From the NCBI GenBank assembly GCA_946894095.1, contig OX335650.1:20620001-20684000 (forward strand): a DNA stretch of 64,000 bases. The letters run 5' to 3'. Source of the DNA: Incurvaria masculella. Lineage: Eukaryota > Arthropoda > Insecta > Lepidoptera > Incurvariidae. Position 1 is the stretch's first letter. Every line of letters begins with the position of its first letter. Under the pieces are notes generated by a model. The model was not told where the DNA came from, searched no databases, and was given only the letters and a program-made list of their open reading frames with translations. Positions 11,557 to 22,216 of the stretch are shown here, piece by piece. A program made the translations under genes and the position numbers.

Positions 11557-12362
11557 GTAAGTAAGATCTCAAATTCTTCACACTTACAATTTATCAGGTG
11601 CTGGGAATCAAAAAATATTCTCGGTAGACAAAAATTGCACTATTATAGCACTGAACATGGATGGATGGGAATGGCATGATGCTAGCCCATGGTATTGCAT
11701 TCTCGAAGGAACTAGTCTCATCAGGAGCCTCCCATACCATGATTGTGTTGAACAATGGGTATCGTAATACAAAATCCTTTTAATTTTAAAAAATTAAAAG
11801 ATTTAATAATAAGACAGGAAAGTGACCTGCTGGTATGCAAGGGATTCGAACCTCGGTTTGACCGGCAGGGCGATCACCGAAATTGAAATCACTTTCAACT
11901 CGATCCTGGTTTAGTGCTGTCTCACCCAAACTAGCGATACATGTGTGGGCAAGGCCATTTTTTAAGTTACTTTTAAATTTATTTTTCACTGATTGTGTAT
12001 CGATAAAGACTACATACTGACAGTTTAAATAAATGAGAGTCACGACCGGAGGCCATGATTCATTCATATGCATCATATGGAATAGATACAAACATTTCGG
12101 CAACGCGGTTGCATGTCATGTCTTTAGTCCATTTTCTGCTTTTTTAATGTTCATACTAAAAAGTATATTTTATTTTATCCGATTTTGTATTTCAGGGAGA
12201 AGTTATCACACTCAAGGCGTGCCACTCCACCTTCGTGATCACATATATAATTTTGATCCAAGATTAGAACCTTCAACTTCTGGCACTGGTTTAGGTATGT
12301 ACCCAGATATTGTAGATATTTTGAAAGGCATTTTGGATAAAAAATTTTATTTATAAAAACCT

Positions 12363-13290
12363 TATATAAGGTGAGTTTAAAATAATCTACAAGCCTTATA
12401 GGGTTGATTCAGTATCTGATATAGAACAACTTTTGCTAAGAATGGAGGTATGTAATTTTTTTTGTTCCATTTTAATTTTTGAGAAATTTAAACAGTATGT
12501 TCTTCCCAGTATTTTAAACAACTTTTGCGAAGAAACTATGTACCTATCGGTAATGGTTTCCAAGAAAATAAATTATTAAAGTGAACTAACTCTTCAAACT
12601 GCCTATTTGAAAAATAGGTTCCGCACCGCGCCGGCCGGCGGCGCGGAGGCGGCGCGCGGCGGCAGAGTCTATTTTACCTACCCGAATAGTTTTGCCTCCT
12701 TCCCACGCTGACGTACGCCGCGCCGGGCTATGGATTTGGTCGGCGCGGCTGTAATGTAGGTATGTACACAAGCATGCATGTCATTTTTCGCCCGATCGGC
12801 ACTCGCTTCACTTAAATTCACTCACGTGTGATACTCAGGTCCGATGCGGGTCATGGACCTTGACATACTAATTGCTTTCAAAACGAAAACAAACGTCCTT
12901 CAGTGAGAGGGGCGGCGGCGGCGGCGGGGGAGATGGGGTGGCGAGGCTTCTGTCTGCGCACGCGGCGCGCGGCGGCGGAGAATTGTCTTGTGTCAGTAGG
13001 TCACGGTCCGGTCAATGCCCCGTGGTTGACCTATATTTTTAATTATGTAGGTAGTTGAAGAGTTAGTGCACTTTAATAAATTATTTTTCTTAGAAACCAT
13101 TACAGATAAGTGCATAGTTTATTCGCAAAAGTTGTTTAAAATACTGGGAAGAACATACTGTTTAAATTTCTCAAAAATTAAAATGGAACAAAAAAAATTA
13201 CATACCTCCATTCTTAGCAAAAGTTGTTCTATATCAGATACTGAATCAACCCTATAAGGCTTGTAGATTATTTTAAACTCACCTTATATA
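12363..13290. mobile_element. Foldback-like element in the transposase intron
   Basis: A 240-bp arm at 12363-12602 is repeated in inverse at about 13050-13290 with only scattered differences (start TATATAAGGTGAGTTTAAAA). The 450-bp spacer is GC-rich, with CGG/GCG runs near 12630-12660 and 12910-12970. No transposase frame is visible inside. Arms this long with a short unrelated spacer fit a foldback or long-inverted-repeat MITE. It lies between exons 2 and 3. Confidence 0.7.
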
Positions 13291-13542
13291 CATGTTTTGA
13301 AGAATTCCAATATCGCGCTTTGACAAGTGGGGTGACACCGTACTGCGCGAGCCCCGTTAACGGTTGCAGCATTACAAAGGAATGAGAAATGTGGCGGTGC
13401 AGGGTCAGGGGGATGTTCGGATTATAGAGGTGTTTGGATGAGTTTAGGTTCCGATTATCAAAACCCTTGTATGATGATATATTAATGGCTAGTGTTAATA
13501 TGATGAAAGCATAAAAGTCTTAAAATAATCATTTATTTTCAG

Positions 13543-14710
13543 AGAACATTGTCCCACCTGGTGCGCCATTGCCGCCCATTGAAGAGGAAAATTTAGCTGC
13601 GCGCACGGCTACTAAAGCACGAAATCATCCTCTGCGTGTCGTAGCTGGAATTCGTGGTACACCAAATTATTATTTGTTTACACCGTTTAGAACCTATAAA
13701 AGTATTTGCAGCATTTTTTTTCTTGTAAAGTATTGTATCATTCAGTGAAAATATGTTGAAAGCGTAATTCTATATTAATTTCAGATAACGTTTTCATGCC
13801 TGATGCGCCATTGCCACCCACGGAATGGAAAACTTTGCCTGCACGCACGGCTACTGAATCACGAAAGCGCCCTCTGCATGTCGCAGCCAGAGCACAAGGT
13901 ACACCAACTTATTATTGGTTTGCACAGTGAAGAACCTATGTATAAAAGTATTTGCAGCATTTTTTTTCTTGTAAAATATTGTATGATTCAGTGAAAATAT
14001 GTTGAAAGCGTCACCGTCTATATTCATTTCAGAGAACATTGACATTCCTGATGTGCCATTGCCACCCACGGAACGGAAAACTTTGCCTGCACGCACGGCT
14101 ACTAAATCACGAAAGCGTCCTCTGCATGTCGCATCCGGAGCAGGTACACCAACTTATTATTCGTTTACACAGTGGAGAACCTATGTATAAGAGTATTTGC
14201 AGCATTTTTAGGTTTCCTTTCCCGAAGGATAACCATCGGAACCCGATTCGTTAGACTCTGCTGTGCAGACTGTATCTCATAAACCACAATAATTAGACAG
14301 CTGAAATTTTTACAAAGTTTGTATTACTTATACCCACCCCTATAAAAACAAAAATAAAAATGTATAATTATTGTATATTATATTTATTAAAAAATAAAAT
14401 ATGTGTTTGGTGCCTATCTTGTTTCTTTAACAGAAGTATTTAAAAAGTATGTGGTGTTATATCTTATACGATTGTACTGACCATTCGTGTGCAAGTCAGA
14501 CTCACACTTGAGCAAATTTTATCTTTTAAAGTATTGTATGATTCAGTGAAAATTTTATGAATATATAAACATCTTTATATATTAATTTATTTTCAGATAA
14601 AGTTGTCATACCTGATGCGCCATTGCCACACACGGAACGGGAAACTTTGCCTGGACGAACGGCTACTGAATCACGAAAGCGTCCACTGCATGTCGCAGCT
14701 ATGGCTCAAG
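13543..14710 (+). repeat. Four tandem copies of one proline-rich exon plus its intron
   Basis: Copies at 13543-13656, 13785-13898, 14033-14143 and 14597-14710 (114, 114, 111, 114 nt), with unit spacing of 242 and 248 bp for the first three. The last gap is enlarged by a repeat at about 14205-14525. Each copy begins after TTTCAG with A(G/T)AA, ends at the same weak donor GTACACC, and encodes a 37-38 residue unit: acidic start, P-x-APLPP-x-E, then ARTAT, then RKRPLHV (NHPLRV in copy one). Every copy is free of stops and keeps phase 1, so inclusion of any number keeps the frame. Confidence 0.85.
14205..14525 (+). repeat. Old copy of the GGTTCC...CCGTCCG family
   Basis: Shares GACTGTATCTCATAAACCA, TAGACAGCTGAAATTTTTAC and, at the end, GTGTGCAAGTCAGACTCACA with the better copies at 24416-24710 and 59.6-61.3 kb. 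It lies between transposase exon copies three and four and is clearly more diverged. Confidence 0.6.
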
Positions 14711-15760
14711 GTACACCAACTTATTATTTGTTTACACTGTGGAGAAACTCTAAGAATATTTTGTTGTAGCATTTTTTTTTTCTAGTAAAGTGTTGTGTGA
14801 TTTTGTGAAAATATGATTTAAGCATAAAGGTCTTTTTTTCAGAAACACCAAAGCGGCCGAGATAAAAATTCACCTCCAAGATTGGCTCATTAACACCAAA
14901 CTGCAGAAAAATGTACAATCAATGCAGGAAAATCATGAACAGTAAAAGGCAACTTAATTTTAACAAAAGGTTGCAAAAAGCTAAAAAGTTTGAAAGTACA
15001 AACACCTTTAAAAATCTCACTGCAAATTTAAATGCAACATGCAAGTCATTTTTTTGGATGCAAATCAAATTGTGTACCAAAAAAACAAGAGGTTGAAGAT
15101 TTTCACATGAAGAAAAATTAATGGCTTTATCTCTTTTAAAAACAAGTCCAAAGGGATATAAACTGCTGCAAAAAATTTTTATATTGCCTAGCAGAAGAAC
15201 CTTGGACAAGCTCATTCAAAATGTTCACATCGAAGCGGGCATAAATGACAAGATTTTTGACATTCTCGAAGAGAAAATAATTGATTGGCCTGAAAAAAAA
15301 AAGTACTGTTCTATCGTATTTGATGAGGTTGCTTTAGAGCCATACATTGATTACTCGAAATTCAAGGACCACATTATGGGATTCACGCAACTAGAAGGAG
15401 ATGCAAAGCCGAAATTTGCTGATCATGCCCTATTGTTTATGCTACGCGGAGCATGCGACAAGTGGCGGCAACCCATTGCCTTTTATTTTTGTGCTGGCAC
15501 AACACCCGCTGCAATATTAAAAATTATCATAAAAAAGATTGTAAAAGCAGTTGTAGCGACAGGCTTGATCCCTGTTGCCCTTATTTGTGATCAGGGCCCT
15601 ACAAATGCAACAGCATTACGATGGTTGCTGGAGGACACTAAAAGGGCACAGACAATAAAAGGAGTAGAATTTGGTAAGATATAAATTTATGATTGTTAAA
15701 ATATGTATACTATACGTGCTTTAAACATTTTTCTTTATCAATTTTCGAGTTGTCAGCGAT

Positions 15761-15787
15761 TTTTGTAGATCTACTGGATCTACAAAA
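15761..15787. repeat. Short perfect hairpin in transposase intron 7
   Basis: TTTTGTAGATC, loop TACTG, GATCTACAAAA. Stem of 11 bp. No function is evident. Confidence 0.5.
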
Positions 15788-16456
15788 AGCACCAACCAAT
15801 TTTGGTTTAAGTGTTTCTTAAGGTCTACCACATTATTATCTTTCGGAATATTCCACATACATAGTGACAAGTTGTTGGTATAATACAGAGTTTTCAAAAC
15901 CTGTTAAAATAACCCACACGCCTTTGTGCATGAAAAACAATGTCATCCCTAATTTATATTTATGGTCTGCCACCCTTATTTTTATTGTTTTGCAATTTTA
16001 CTACCCCATTGCATAGTGGATCACAGAACAGTGATTTTCCATATTCGAAATCCATATTGTGCCTATAGTCTCCTGGTAAAATGGTTATGACATATGGAGG
16101 GACAGACGGATATGACGACATGATCCGTTCCGTTCCATAAATATTCCGTTTTTGAAAAAAAAAATTGTCTAATCTCAATAAAATTTATTATTTTTCAGAT
16201 GATACCATTAAACTTGAACAACTTACTCTGCATGTGATTTTTGATCCTCCTCATCTGATAAAGGGCATCAGAAATAATTTTTTGAACAAAAAGATGGTTT
16301 TTAATGGCAAGACTGCACAGTGGGAGGACATAGTCCAAGTATATAAAATGGATTGCGAACTTGGTGATATTCGACTTCTTCCGCAATTAACAGATGAACA
16401 TATTCTTCCCGAAAAAATAAAAAAAATGAAAGTCCGAAATTGCACTAAAGTTTTAA

Positions 16457-16999
16457 GGTGGCCCATCCCGCTCATCTCCCCATACAAAAGGGGAAAGAAG
16501 ATCACGCACATATTTCTTGTCAGAGATCCAAAATGTTGCTCAAAATAGCTTTATTTGATCGAGCTAGATGTCTGATGACCATTGGCATTGTAAAATTGTG
16601 TTTGGTTTCTAAGTTTTAAGTTCCGAAAGTTCGAATTTTTCGCGCGTTTTATCCAATAACTTTGGAGGTGGATTACGCAATGATAAAGTAAGAACATCTT
16701 AAAAAGATTAGTCATCAGACATAGCTTATTTATTCAAGATTTATGATCTATTTGGATTTTGTTAGATTTTTGACTGCAGCGGTCGTGGTTTACTTTTAGC
16801 TATAAGTCGTTTTGAAATTAAAATTTTCGTAAATCTTACCAAATCATACACTATGCACATTGTCCTTTTTTGTGGACATGTTGCATCTTCCTCATCACGG
16901 AGCCTGTCTTATTCTTTAAAACAGAGAAGGTCCCAGAGCGCAACAGCACGGTTTTGTACTGAGCCCGCGAATGAGTTAGGCCCGCCGGGTTGGGCCACC
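16457..16999. mobile_element. TTAA-flanked MITE (piggyBac-type target) inside transposase exon 8
   Basis: The 543-bp insert starts GGTGGCCCA and ends TGGGCCACC, and is flanked by TTAA at 16453-16456 and 17000-17003. If the insert plus one TTAA is ignored, codons on both sides join in frame (KV then LSEKVAAMLKYTGQF), which fixes the insertion boundaries. The TTAA duplication and short inverted ends are the piggyBac signature. The superfamily call is inference because no transposase is encoded. A related copy lies at about 32265-32790. Confidence 0.85.
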
Positions 17000-17279
17000 T
17001 TAAGTGAAAAAGTAGCGGCAATGCTAAAATACACTGGACAATTTTGTAAGTACATATTTACATTCTCAAAATTTGTTTGCATGGCCTCACCTTGGCCTTT
17101 ACAAACAAACAAAAATAATTGGTTGTCTGTAAAGTCGGTTTACGGACGATAGTTTTACGTGATAAGGCAGCAGAACTATTCGAACTGCTAACTCTGACGT
17201 CACGCGAGAAGAGAGATAGATATGTCACAAGCCATTGCTTGGGCCGATCGTGCCTCTCTATCGCTTGCTACGCGCTCTC

Positions 17280-17486
17280 GCTAGCACCACATGAGTAAAG
17301 AAACGGTACAGAGGCAAAGCTTCATACAACAGCGCAAAATGATTACACTACTACAAGCAAACGGCGCATGCATTTGTTTCCACTGGTCATACTGGCCGCT
17401 CCCCACGTACGTGGCGCTACCAGTGGAAACACATCCATGCGCAGTGAAGCTTTGCCTCTGTACTGTTTCTTTACTCATGTGCTAGC
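17280..17486. mobile_element. MITE with about 40-bp inverted ends, transposase intron 8
   Basis: CATGAGTAAAGAAAC and GTACAGAGGCAAAGCTTCA at the left are mirrored at the right end (AAGCTTTGCCTCTGTAC, GTTTCTTTACTCATG). Both ends read GCTAGC. An inner hairpin is formed by GTTTCCACTGGT and ACCAGTGGAAAC. Confidence 0.75.
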
Positions 17487-17590
17487 ACGCTCAGGCTCAG
17501 GTGGAACAAGACACTTCTGCTAAATTGAACTGGATGGAATACACGGACAATATTCATTGCCACTTCGACCGATCGTTAATCCAATGCGAT

Positions 17591-17734
17591 GGTACAGGTC
17601 GCGCCAAACATCTTGTAAGCTCTGAAGTTGCAGCGCTCGCGTCGCATTAGCCGAAAACAGGTATCCATTTGCATCTGCGCAATAGGCTGCGCATCAACTT
17701 CAGAGCTCACTAGATGTTTGGCGCGAGCTATACC
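17591..17734. mobile_element. Small palindromic MITE, transposase intron 8
   Basis: GGTACAGGTCGCGCCAAACATCTT with AAGCTCTGAAGTTG is mirrored by CAACTTCAGAGCTC and AGATGTTTGGCGCGAGCTATACC. About 144 bp. Confidence 0.7.
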
Positions 17735-19587
17735 AACCCGGGCGTGATTAACCCTTCCACATAAGAAGGGGACTTATTGTTTAACGTGGAATCCGAACCA
17801 TGAACGAAGACTCCCTTGGCAGGCAATTTTCACTGAGTAAGGTATTATTGTTTGTTGTAACGTGTTGTAATATTTGCAAATTTGTAGTCGTAGTACCTGA
17901 TAATGTTGTACGAGATGTAAGTTTTCACCGTTTCTCAAAAAATGCTCATGTCATAAAAAGAAAATGACTCCGATTTTTTTTTCTTATTTTTCCCTGGGTA
18001 GGCATAAGCTGGCCTACTACATGGTTCCCGCTTGGCCTTGGCCTTGGAGTGAAAGGAAACTCACAAATTCTCTCTCTTCAAAATGTGAGATATTAGTGCG
18101 GTCTTTGGTACATTGACTTGATTACATCGTCACGTCCATGCAGAAGTTGAGAATCTGTAATTTTCGCAAAATTGGTTCATTTTTTTAAAACACTTTATAT
18201 TGTCTTTCACGTACCGTGGCAAATCAACAAATCTGTAGCTTTAACGGGTACAAAGCTTACTCATTCGTCAATGAGAAACTAAGAGTCAAGACCTATTTCA
18301 AAAGATAAATTTAAAATGTTTTTTTGCTCTCCTTCAATGTATTTTCAGATTCGTAACTTTTGCATGAATGTGACGAATATTACTTTTTTATATTTTATTT
18401 GTCATATTCAAGGTTGCACTTTTTGTTCCAGCACAACATATATCGAGTCAACCTATAAGCACCACCATGACGGCTACGGCAGATGCTGTCATCTTTTTTG
18501 ACAAGCTGTTCGACAGTGTCAATGGTAGCTCGTTCGATAGGGCAAAGCCACTGAGATGTGCCGTTAAGGAGGGCAGCGGCCATCACGACTTCTGGACGGA
18601 AGCTTTAAATATATTAAGTAATACTAAGTTTTTACGAAATAATACTCCTTGTTCAGTGCCATCACTCCAAAATTGGAAAATTACCATCAGGAGTTTTCAA
18701 AAGCTTTGGATTTTTTTTAAAAGTAAGGGTATTGATCGTTTTTATGCTCGCAATTTCAACCAAGACCCAGTAGAGAACTTTTTTGGACAAATAAGAGCTT
18801 ACAATTACAGAAATGTAAATCCAAGCTGCAGCATCTTCTCCCAATCATTTAAAGCCTTATTTATTTCAAATGTTTTGACTGGGCATTCAGAAAATTTTAA
18901 CTGCGAGGAAGACGGTACCAAATCTTTGAATCTAGAAGCATTTTTTAAAAAGCAATCCGATGTATCCACTGAAGCCGTTAATGTCACAGCAATGCACAGA
19001 GATACCGATTTCTCTGAAAAACCACCTTCAAATGCGCCTCTGAAAATGAATGTGATAAAAGAAAATATAAGGACGAATGCAAAATCATTTACTGCAGGTT
19101 ATGTCACTAGGAAAATATTAAAAAAACATTCCTGTAAAGTATGTCGAGAAAATTTGTTGGCAAAAGAGCCGCTGAAGGTCCATGATTGGATTTCCCACAG
19201 GGAAAGACCATATTATAAATCAAAACGCCTTTCTTATCCTAATACTCACATTGTAAGACATTTTGCTTCCTTAATAGAAACTTGCAATGCATTTCTAAAT
19301 ACTCGTGCTCATGAAGAAAGACTTTCACAAAAAATCAAAAATATATATCTGTCTGAATACAACTTCGACTGGTTCAGCTGCGGTGTGCATAGGGAGAAAA
19401 TTATGAAGGATTTTATTATTTTAACACTCAGAATTCAAATTCACAATTGGACACGCAGCATCAATAGAATACTGAAAGGCACAGATATCGAAAGATTGAA
19501 GGATCCCCTCCCTCATATTCAAAAAATGGCGTTGGAAAAGTTTAAGAAAAGATTTAAGGGCCGAGCTCCGAAGTAGAAGTTTAATTT

Positions 19588-21038
19588 GTAACCAACGGAA
19601 ATCGGCCAACGTTCAGCCCGTGCCTAAAAAGGGTGATCAATCGGACCCGGCCAACTACCGACCCATAGCCATCACCTCTCTTCTCTGCAAAGTGATGGAG
19701 CGCATCATTAACTCTCAGTTGATGAAGTATCTAGAGAGCAATGAACTTCTCAGCGATCATCAATACGGCTTCCGTCCGAATCGATCTGCTGGGGATCTCC
19801 TAGTATACGTCTCACATGAGATGGGCGATGCGCTCGAAAATCATGGCGAAGGTATGGCTATCGGCCTGGATATCGCTAAAGCATTTGACCGGGTCTGGCA
19901 TAAGGCACTGCTTTCCAAGCTGCCCTCTTATGGCCTTCCACCCGAGCTGTGTGACTGGATCGCCGACTTCCTGCATGGCCGCAGCATAAAAGTCTTGGTT
20001 GACGGTTGCTGCTCCAAAGCCATGTCTGTGAATGCCGGCGTGCCGCAGGGCTCTGTGTTGTCCCCAACCCTTTTTCTGCTGCACATCAATGACCTGCTCA
20101 ATTTGGGCGACATTGATTGCTACGCAGATGACAGCACGGTGCTAGCCAGGTACACCAGTCACCAGACCGCAAGCCGGGCTGAATTGGATGACGATAGACG
20201 GCGCCTCGTTGCTAGACTCGAAGAGACCCTGGAAAAAGTTTCCGGGTGGGGTCTCCAGAACCTCGTCGAGTTTAACGCGAGCAAGACGCAGGCGTGCGTG
20301 TTCAGTGCGAAGCGAGCTCCGTTCAGTGCGGCTCCGACCTTCCAGGGAGCAACTCTACATATCGACGGCCACATAGGGATCCTTGGTGTTGACCTGACGC
20401 ATGACCTTAATTTCGGACGCCATATCGAGGATAAAGCCAAGCTCGCCTCAAAAAAGCTGGGAGTCCTCAACAGGGTGCGTCAGTACTTCACGCCTGACCA
20501 AAAACTGCTTCTTTACAAGGCGCAGATAAGGTCTTGCGTGGAGTACTGTTCGCACTTGTGGACGGCTCAGCTAAGGACCTGCTTGGCTCCCTGGACTCGA
20601 TACAGCGTCGGGCCGTGCGTCTCGTTGACGACCCCGAGGTATCCCTAAATTTGGAGACCCTTCAACTCAGAAGGGATGTAGGGTCGTCTTTACCATGGAG
20701 AATGCTCGTCGGAGCTGCATAACGCTGTTCCTCCGTCCCCTTTCTACCTTTGGTCAACGCGGAACAGGGAGAAAATGCACAAATTCACAGTCGACATTCC
20801 AAAAATAAGAACTCACCGATCGTCTAGATCCTTTATCTATAGGGTCGGTAAACAATGGAATGAACTCCCTTCCGAGGTATTTCCCCCAAATTACGACCTG
20901 GGGTCCTTCAAACGTGGTGTGAAGAAGCACCTGGCCGGCCGGCATGGTTTTCGCAGCCCCCCTGAATGTTCGAAAACCCATGGGCGTCGTCGGGCACCTT
21001 TAGGTCCTGGCGTACGCCATATGCCGCGCTTCACATAA
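19588..21038 (+). mobile_element. 5'-truncated CR1/Jockey-group LINE, frameshifted
   Basis: Reverse-transcriptase frame 19620-20648 begins inside ORF2 (VPKKGDQSDPANYRPIAI), with the fingers and palm blocks LDIAKAFDRVWH, NAGVPQGSVLSP and the catalytic CYADDS. Near 20560 the frame shifts: the continuing similarity (SLDSIQRRAVRLVDDPEVS) is in the next frame, and the C-terminal part (RVGKQWNELPSEVFPPNYDL) is in a third segment from about 20775 to 21038. The copy starts just 12 bases after the transposase stop codon, so it inserted into or next to that gene's 3' end. Not coding-competent. Confidence 0.85.
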
Positions 21039-22216
21039 AAATAAAAAAAAAATCGCTTACCATCGCTTACGAGTGTACCACGCTACCCATATTTATAGCT
21101 AACCTTTTACCAATAATCTGAATCTTTGTTTAAATCCATTGGCATGATCCATTGAAAACAAATACTGAAACTAATAGGCAGTTTCTTAAATCTATTCTTT
21201 ATTCAATTAATCTATGTAACAATTGACAATTTCTTTAGTTATTAAACATAATCTTTGCGATATTCAATGCCAATTGTGAAATTTCGTACATTCATTTATC
21301 GCTACTTTTTTTTCATCTTTTTTAATGTGTACTGTAAGGTAAAAGTCTCATGTTCTACAGGGAATTATTTTTCCAGTTAAGGTGGCTTTGTGGCTGTTAT
21401 TTGACCACATGCAGTAAGAAACCATATTAATTTGATAAAATGTACTGAGCTTCACAGGGGCTTCTATTGATCAGTTTTGAAAATGTGTCAATTCTAACCT
21501 TGTTCCTATTTTTTATCTTCTGATTCTGCGATAATAATAATAAATAAAAAAACATTATGATTTAAAAACAAACTTAATAATATGATTTTCCCAACATTAT
21601 ATCATGTTATCCGTAGTGGGATAACAATTGAATTAAATTTAATAAATCTGAAACGTTTTTTATTGTTTTCGCCTTTTCCACACAAATAGTTCATATCGCC
21701 TGTTATGTCTAATAATCACAAATTTGCTTTTTTATTTGAACGAGAATTAAATAACAGGCACTATGAATCTTATTATTGGCAGTGAATCGATGGTATACGT
21801 ATATATATTTAATATCCTAGGTAAACCCTGGAGAAAAATCTGGCGAAAGCCCTTGCCTTTCCCTACTTGTCACAATATAGGGAGGAAAAAACAACCCTCT
21901 TGGTCCCTATGTCAAATGAATTTTGCCTAGTCTGTGTCTGCCCCTCACCCCTCAAGCAGCGTTATACCCCTCGCCCTTTCACTTTCCAGTCTGTACACGC
22001 TAGTGTACTATAATAGTCTGTGACGTCAAGCGTCTCGACAACAATCACTTAACGGTTTTCTTTTCATCCCTCTAGATTTGGCGCGCGATTAGGTGAATTT
22101 TACATTATTCACAAATCGAATTGCGCTTTGACCATTCACACGCCACTCACAAGTAGTTCTTTCTTACCGCCATTACCTTTGTCGATCGTATTTCTTCAGA
22201 AATATATTAAGGAATT
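21039..22216. other. Intergenic and upstream region
   Basis: AT-rich to about 21800, then mixed. No gene is supported. The last few hundred bases before 22217 probably hold the promoter and leader of the coiled-coil gene, but no defined element can be named. Confidence 0.5.

Larger units (their letters stand above)
11250..19576 (+). pseudogene. THAP-domain P-element/THAP9-type transposase gene, broken
   Basis: Exons that join in phase 1 throughout: 11250-11556, 12196-12294, 13543-13656, 13785-13898, 14033-14143, 14597-14710, 14843-15673, 16199-17045, 18432-19576. Exon 1 is a THAP zinc-binding domain (start MENKCCVSGCNSV; C-x2-H in RVCVKHFEAK). Later exons match the P-element transposase core: first Asp in SIVFDEVALEPY, second in LICDQGPTNATA, FDPPHLIKGIRNNF, and Glu in NQDPVENFFGQIRAY, so all catalytic-type residues are still present. 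Breaks: in-frame TAA at 14863-14865, in-frame TGA at 15094-15096, and a 543-bp MITE in exon 8. About 1044 codons would be spliced, against about 900 in human THAP9 (known). The excess is partly the four-fold repeated exon. The many introns suggest an old, gene-like copy; no flanking inverted repeats were found. A LINE abuts the 3' end. Confidence 0.85.

Noticed and set aside
12410..12450. Possible transposase exon in the foldback arms (a VDSVSDIEQLLLRME reading)
   Set aside because: It cannot be joined in phase 1 with its neighbours and is part of the repeated arms.
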